A stretch of 64,000 nt of DNA from Chrysoporthe austroafricana (taxonomy: Eukaryota > Ascomycota > Sordariomycetes > Diaporthales > Cryphonectriaceae): NCBI GenBank assembly GCA_001051155.2, contig JYIP02000003.1, forward strand, positions 2,108,001-2,172,000, in the 5' to 3' direction. The first letter of the stretch is position 1, and the number at the start of each line of letters is the position of its first letter. A program made the position numbers and the translations under genes. A model generated the notes under the pieces. The model saw only the letters and a program-made list of their open reading frames with translations, was not told the origin of the DNA and ran no database searches. This document shows positions 58,395 through 64,000 of the stretch, in pieces.

Positions 58395-60969
58395 TCATGC
58401 ATCCGTCTTGATCCGCCCGCCGCGCAGGCTGAGCATCTCATCCTGCCCATATGTTAGCACATGCACACACCCTCACTTCCACTGTCGAGATCCGTCCTTT
58501 CCTCGTAGGGGGAGGGGGATAACTCACCTCCGCCTTTCTCTTTCCTAGCACGCGATCAGGTGTCGCCCTCGCACCGCCGCCTCCTCCATACAGGGGCGCT
58601 GCGCCGCTCTCCTTGGTGACCTCGGCGTAGCAACTCGCGTGGAAGGCCCGGCCGCCGACGCGCGTCGCGTCCGTCCACACCCATTCCTGTGCCTCGTCGA
58701 GCCACTTGGTCTCGAACTTCTCCTGGCAGATGGGGCACACGGTGTTGATCGTGTCGCCGTCGTCGGGCACGGGGATCCACTGGACCTTGGGGGCCGACAA
58801 GGCGGCTTGCGAGGAGCTGGGGTTGGTGCCGTCGGGGTGATCGGCGTGCTCAAGGTCGATCGTCTCGACGTTGCGGATCCAGTCCTGGCGCGGTTCGTCA
58901 GCCGGCATGGCTTCCGGTGGGTGTTGAAGGGTAAGGAGGAATGGGAAACTTACAGCCTGGTCTACATACCAGCTCCGGTGCTGGCCTCTCTTCTCCGCTT
59001 CGACCATCCGCTGCTTCACCCGAAAGTGCCAGTCCATGTGCGCCGTCTTCTTCTTCTTGCCCTCCTCATCGGTAGGGAACCTTCTACCGCACTGGGTACA
59101 TTGCGGCCCGAGAGCCTCATAGAGGGAGTGGACGAGGTGTGGGCGTGGCCTGGGATAAAAGTTAGAACTGGTGAGGTCACACACGAGGGAATGCGTTAAG
59201 GCTGTGTGGATCTGATGATGGTATTGGGTACATACTGCTTGAGTGAAGTGGCGGTCAAGCTGATATCTCCGCTCGAGATGACGGGCCCGGCCTTGACGGT
59301 CGCCGCGATGCTCTGGGCCTTAGCGATGATACTTGCCAAGTCTAGCCCACCTGTTGCGGCCGCAGGGGCAGGAGGCGCCGTAACAGCCGCATTCGCGGCC
59401 GCAGCAGGTGGCGGAGGAGGCACGAGCGGCCTGCTCGGAGGCGCCTGGCCCGTCTGAGGCGTAGGTGTCGGCAGCAGGCCGGCGCCGCGCAGCGAGGCAA
59501 GAAGAGCCATGGGGTCAGGCGTCGCGGGCTTCTGAGGCTCGACGCGCTGAGGGGTGGGCGACCGCAGCGCAGCAGCGGTCGCAGGTGGTATCTGAGGTGT
59601 CGACGCTGGTTGAGGTTGAGGAGTAGCAGACTGCCGGTTCAGTAGCGCAGCCAGAGCACCCTTGCCGAGCAGCGAGTCAAGAGACACAGGAGCTGGTGGC
59701 GCCGAGGGAGGCGGCACGGGGGCTACTGGTGCAACTGAAGGAGGCTGCTGATGCATAGGAGCATGGAAAGGAGCGGCAGGTAGAGGTGGTGTAGGAGTGA
59801 CGCTCGGGCGGGCAGCAAATGACACCCGGTATTTTACGGCAAGATGATCTACTTGATTCCTGACAGCCACCAACTGCTCCTGTGGCAGATTCCTGTGTTT
59901 GTCCCTCAGCAATCCCTGGAGAGCCAGGAGTGCCTTTAGCTCTGTCTGAACGTCAGGACTATGCGGTGACCTTGCCAGCGCGGACCCGACTGCAACAATG
60001 AGTTGCTCAATGTCATTATTCAAAGAGTCTATGCTTATTCCAGGCTGAGCAGCCGGAGCGCCATAGTATCCCTGAGGGCGTGCAAAAGACGCAACGCTCG
60101 GCGCCGCAGCAGGCGGTTGAGGTGCAGCTGCAGTGTAGGGTGCAGCCTTGATATATCGTCAGCCAAGTGCTCGGCTCACATCATCGGGAAGCTGGGCATC
60201 TTACCTGGGGCTGTGGATATGGCTGCTGCCCAAAGGCAGAATCCGGCCGCTGGCCATTCATGCCGGGCTGAGGCGGCTGGTTGAAAGGCGGACGGGCATT
60301 GGGTGGAGTTGGCGTCGAGCGGTACTGTGCTCCTGGAAGAGGTCTACCGCCCCTGCTGCGCATCTGACTGCGCATCTGCTCCTGTTGTGCCTGTAGAGCG
60401 GACGTCCTGGCCTTGATGAGAGCATTCTCGATAGGCCGGACAACATCAGGAGGAAAGACCGGAGTACTGTCAATGGAACCGGGCACGGGCTCTTTCCAGG
60501 TCTGCAGCATCTCCTCCAGCTTGTGGCGGGTCCTCTGATCGACCGAGGCGTACACCTCCATGAAAGTTGCGTACAGGTTCTTGCCAAAGAAGAGGGTGTA
60601 TGGGGTGCCAACATTCTTGACGATGGAGTCCAGCAGGTAGATTGCTGGCAGCTTCCTTTGGGGAGGGGCCTGGTTCCAAGTGTCAGCAAGAGACCATATC
60701 TGAGGGGAGAGACAGCGGCGGTGGCTGATCGCCAGAAAGCTACGGCCCCTGCGGGCATGTTGTTCAGGCAATGTAGTCACCTCCACGACGAGGACACCTA
60801 CCTTCTTGATATGCTGTTCCAGGATCTCAGCGATGGGGTAAGCAATGCTGGTCAGTTCTCTGGCGAGATTGGTCAAGGTTATGATTTCATGGCGGACATT
60901 ATCCTTGAGGTCCTCCACAGCAGCGTGCCAGTCCTGAATCATCGACTGCTCTTCATCCTCGGCAGACAT
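58395..60969 (-). CDS. pcf11: Pcf11, cleavage/polyadenylation factor CF IA subunit
   Basis: Nuclear scaffold for mRNA 3'-end cleavage and transcription termination, binding the Pol II CTD. Six exons (60969-60802, 60669-60205, 60146-59236, 59149-58954, 58884-58528, 58442-58395) give 714 aa. The CTD-interacting domain is at about 1-135 (HIKK joined to APPQRKLPAIYLLDSIVKNV). A Gln/Pro/Ala-rich middle contains SLNNDIEQLIVAVG. SLKQPRPHLVHSLYEALG leads to a C2H2-type finger (C532, C535, H552, H556). RSWYVDQADWIRN then precedes a second zinc site (C630, C633, H662, C665), and the end is DEMLSLRGGRIKTDA. Introns 60670-60801 (132 bp) and 58885-58953 (69 bp) are multiples of three with no stop in frame. 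Each junction was chosen for family continuity as well as splice signals. Confidence 0.9.
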
Positions 60970-63087
60970 GATGGGCAGCTATTGAATCGGATGCTATGAT
61001 CTGTCTTGCGAAATTCTTCTTAAGAGCACTGTAGGAGGAATGGACGTAATGAAGTGGGTGTGGGAGAGCGAAGTTCCAGGTTGTAAAGGTGTCGCGTCCC
61101 AAGCCCGTTTGCGATCCCGACGGCCACCAACAAGTGAGAACTTCACAGCGGGTTTGAATATGAGCAGGACCTCTTTGTTCTCCAATAGTTCGCAGCCCAA
61201 AGGGCAGGTCTCCTCAGCTCGTCCTCCCCAGCCCAGCCACGCAAGTTTGCGACACGCAGAATCAGCCTCTCCTCACTGCGCCATCCGTTCCTGCTCCAAG
61301 ACACCGACTCTTTCAACTACACCAGTATTGACCTTTGTTTCAGAGGATCTGAGAGACTGTCTAGTCGATCAACATCGAAGCGTCGGATGTACGCTGTGAA
61401 GTCAGGCGCAGGATGATCAACGGAGACAAGGACGAGCCACGTCGCGATCTGGGAGTCGGATGCCGCTCGAGAATAAGAAAAAGGGACAGAATGTTCGGAC
61501 TGTGTGTGAGTATGGTGCGCCTTGCCACCAAGAATGAAGACGGCGGAGATGGACAGGGCACGTTGTGTTGGCGTTGACAGCTGTCAAACCAAAGGCTGGT
61601 TGGAGTTGTCGTTGGTTGATGAGGTCAAACTGATCGGCCAACGGCCTCGAGGAATTGAGTGACGGATGGTACATGATTATATAAGCTCGTATCTAGCGAC
61701 AACTTCTGGTCCGTGCGTCACCCCTGGCCAGAAGGTTATTGTCTCTAACTCATGCACAGGGTATTCTCGGCACGCCAGTATTGTCTTCTTATCATTTAGC
61801 GACTGTTCCTGACCAGTGTTCCTCTGTCTCTTGTGTACACACTGCACTGATTGGCACCAGTCTTTCCCCTTTCACCCGGGTGAGACCATTGATACCTAAC
61901 TGCCGTCAATAGGCTCACGACCAACCAGGGGAGGAGTTCATTTCTTTGTGCTGCTCAGCCCATGTCTCAAGATTTCCAATTTCTGCGTCAGATTGCAAGC
62001 TTCAGAGAACACATGGTGGCTTAGACACAATACAGGACCCTGTGTCACAGTTGGCGGACTCATGCTGACAAAGCCACCATTCCAGAACAGAAACACAGTG
62101 GGTTTTTCTCTGTCGAGCAGGGCACTTTCCCAGCTAGAGCTGTCCTTGCCTGCTCACCAAACGAAGTATACTCGATTTTCTGGCATAAATATGTTCGTAA
62201 CCTACATGCGAAGGTCTGAAGCCTTCATGATGAGTCTACCATAATGCCTTTCATCCACCACAAAAGATTCTATTCAAGTAGAGTATGTGTGTATGGTTGA
62301 ACATTCTCGGGTATAGGGAAGGAAGTGGCTACTGCCACCAATCCGATCCGGTATCGTAAGAATAAACAACCCATGGCCTGTGTTTAGGGTTCATTTATTT
62401 ATTTGTGACTATCACCCTGGGCGATGGACAATGGCAGCGACTCTGATGCTTATCTCTCAGTGTTAGTATGCTAAATAGAGTGGGGATGTGGGGGAAGTGA
62501 TATGTGATAAAAGATGGCCGAGTATTTTTAAATGTATCATGAATCCACCGGGACTGTGGAAACTTTGTGATTGTTCTAGTTGAAGGCTGGCTATCGTGAC
62601 ATGCCAGTGCACTTAATTTGATGTATCATTAATTATCACCACAATATTCTACAGTATCATTCCAGTCATTCTGGCCTACCCCTAGGCACCGAGACCCGAA
62701 GACAACACATGCCAGCTTCTTGATCCGTACGTGTAAAGTGTGACAGTATGTAGTACAGTCATTAACACGTATTCACAGTGGAGAGCGCGAAGACTCGTCT
62801 CCACAAGGAAGCTTCATATTTCCAGACGGTGGTAATAAGCATTAGCACTTCAATGTAGACCCTCACGGCTTTGAATTCAACGCGATATGTGCCTACCCTA
62901 CTAGGTAGCTCCCTTCCGCAGTCGTCTGCAGTCGTCTGCCTCCTGGCCTTGGACCACCCCCCCTAACATGACCGCCCCAAAAAAAAACGGGACCATCCTC
63001 CCTCCTGACCAGAAGCCTGCCCCCCCCCCCAAGACTCCCCCATCCGCCTACAAGCTGGGCCAGAGAAATGGCCCCAACGCGGCCCCC
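60970..63087. other. intergenic, Pcf11 promoter side
   Basis: A 2.1-kb AT-richer region between the Pcf11 start and the 3' end of the secreted-protein gene. It has a small tandem CAGTCGTCTG duplication near 62922-62939 and C-runs near 63021. Small ORFs (for example 61417-61674, -) have no domain. No RNA gene is recognised. Confidence 0.6.
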
Positions 63088-63887
63088 TCAGGCCGGCTGG
63101 ACGAGATAGCTAGCGTTGGGCGTCATCTGCACGGTCCACTCGATCAGCGCCCGCCCGCCGCCGGACGTGTCGCAGCCCACCCGGCCCTGAACGCGCTGCA
63201 TGTATGCGGCGCCCGGCTGCATGTTGATCGAGCGCGCGAGGAGGGCCTTGAAGTCGCTGTCGCCGATGCTGTGGCGCCGCGGGGGGCAACGCGTCAGTTA
63301 GGTGGCTTTCTCAACGAGGATTGAAAAGAGAGAGGACCTCCCGCGTCCTAGGGTAATAGACCACCTCATTTTTTTTTTCTTGAAGGGGGGGGTGGTAAGA
63401 AGCTGGTAGGGGTACTCACAAGACAGTATCGTCGGTCCCATTGAGCCGCACGAAGCCAAACATGCAGGTACCCTCGACCCAGTACGCTTTTGATTCAGAC
63501 CCGTCAGCCAGGGCACTCTTTTCACCAGATGGACAGGCGCGCAGAACCACCACCTATAGGCTGCCGAGGAAGGAGGGGGTAGAAGGAAGAAAATAGTAAT
63601 AAGAAGAAGAAAAACTCACGGAACACGTTGTCGCTCTTCCAGCCGGAGGCGAGCAGCGTGAAGTGGCCCTCGCCCACGAAGTTCTCCAGGATGCGCTCGC
63701 AGTCGCGGGCCACGATGGCGCCCTCGCCGGCCAGCTCGCGGAAGGTGCTGCCGCCGCAACGGACGCTGGTGGCGTTGGTGCGGTTGAGCGCGAGGCTCGT
63801 GGGCGTCTCGTACCTGGTGGCGGCGGCGGCGGCGACGCCGAGGGCCGCCGCGAGGGCGGTGGTGAGGGTGGCCAGGAAGAGACGCAT
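63088..63887 (-). CDS. small secreted Ecp2/Hce2-like protein
   Basis: Three exons (63887-63620, 63486-63420, 63268-63088) give 171 aa. A hydrophobic signal peptide (about 1-22, Leu/Ala-rich) indicates secretion. The mature part has four cysteines, C44, C63, C97 and C144, as two likely disulfides. The order VRCGGSTF, VARDCERIL, VEGTCMFGF, SDFKALLARSI and GRVGCD follows the layout of Hce2 (Ecp2-effector-like) domains. In plant pathogens such proteins can be effectors; many saprobes carry them too, with roles in fungal antagonism suggested. Both introns use GTGAGT donors and restore frame exactly. The assignment rests on cysteine spacing and motif order, so the family call is moderate while the gene model is good. 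Confidence 0.72.
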
Positions 63888-64000
63888 TGTTGACTGCTGG
63901 ACGGTTGTTGGTGACGGTTGTTGGTTGGGTAGGTAGGTTGTTTGGATTGTAGTGTTGTGTGTGTGGCGGTGGTAGTGGAAGGGGAAAGGCAGGCTTGTTT
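63888..64000. promoter_or_regulatory. immediate upstream region of the secreted-protein gene (cut by window edge)
   Basis: Contains GGTTGTTGG and GGTAGG repeats that read as CCAACAACC and CCTACC on the coding strand, the C/A-rich composition of a fungal 5' UTR. The promoter continues beyond the window. Confidence 0.4.

Noticed and set aside
62968..63324. 118-codon plus-strand frame near the right end
   Set aside because: Antisense to exon 3 of the secreted-protein gene; Pro/Ala/Arg-rich shadow.

Overview
This window is nuclear DNA from a filamentous ascomycete fungus, most likely a GC-rich Sordariomycete. The genes carry many short spliceosomal introns (about 50-280 bp) with fungal branch sites of the CTGAC/CTAAC type. 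Protein families present include Zn2Cys6 regulators, Dal5-type permeases, Mch1 and Ecp2/Hce2-like secreted proteins. I resolved fifteen protein-coding genes by joining exons on reading frame, splice signals and family conservation; a small ORF at the left edge is tentative. I found no tRNA, rRNA, CRISPR array, transposase or reverse-transcriptase gene, and no AT-rich RIP-mutated block.

Left part (1-10.3 kb): a Dal5-type anion permease (+), an F-box protein (-), an Mch1-like transporter (+) and adenine deaminase (-). Next comes about 13 kb with no credible gene (10.3-23.2 kb), leading to a Zn2Cys6/fungal-trans regulator (+). Middle (28-41 kb): glutamate decarboxylase (-), an eight-exon GRE2-type NAD(P)-dependent reductase (-), a transmembrane RING-H2 ubiquitin ligase (-) and tubulin cofactor B (-). 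A second gene-free stretch (41-47.8 kb) precedes a two-repeat Myb/SANT protein (+). Right part (50-64 kb): Trm9-type tRNA methyltransferase (-), a Gfo/Idh/MocA dehydrogenase (-) divergent from an aldo-keto reductase (+), Pcf11 of the mRNA 3'-end machinery (-), and a small secreted Ecp2/Hce2-like protein (-).

The neighbourhood is mostly housekeeping and regulatory. I see no complete biosynthetic cluster or defence island. There is a loose nitrogen theme (a ureide/anion-permease relative, adenine deaminase, glutamate decarboxylase, GATA-factor motifs), but the genes are not contiguous enough to be called a cluster.

The observations most worth following are: an aldo-keto reductase that has lost two of four catalytic residues; a Trm9 with a roughly 120-residue polyQ-bearing insertion; Pcf11 introns that are multiples of three and free of stops; a 14-nt microexon and two inferred GC-AG introns; and the very long gene-free DNA upstream of both DNA-binding regulators.
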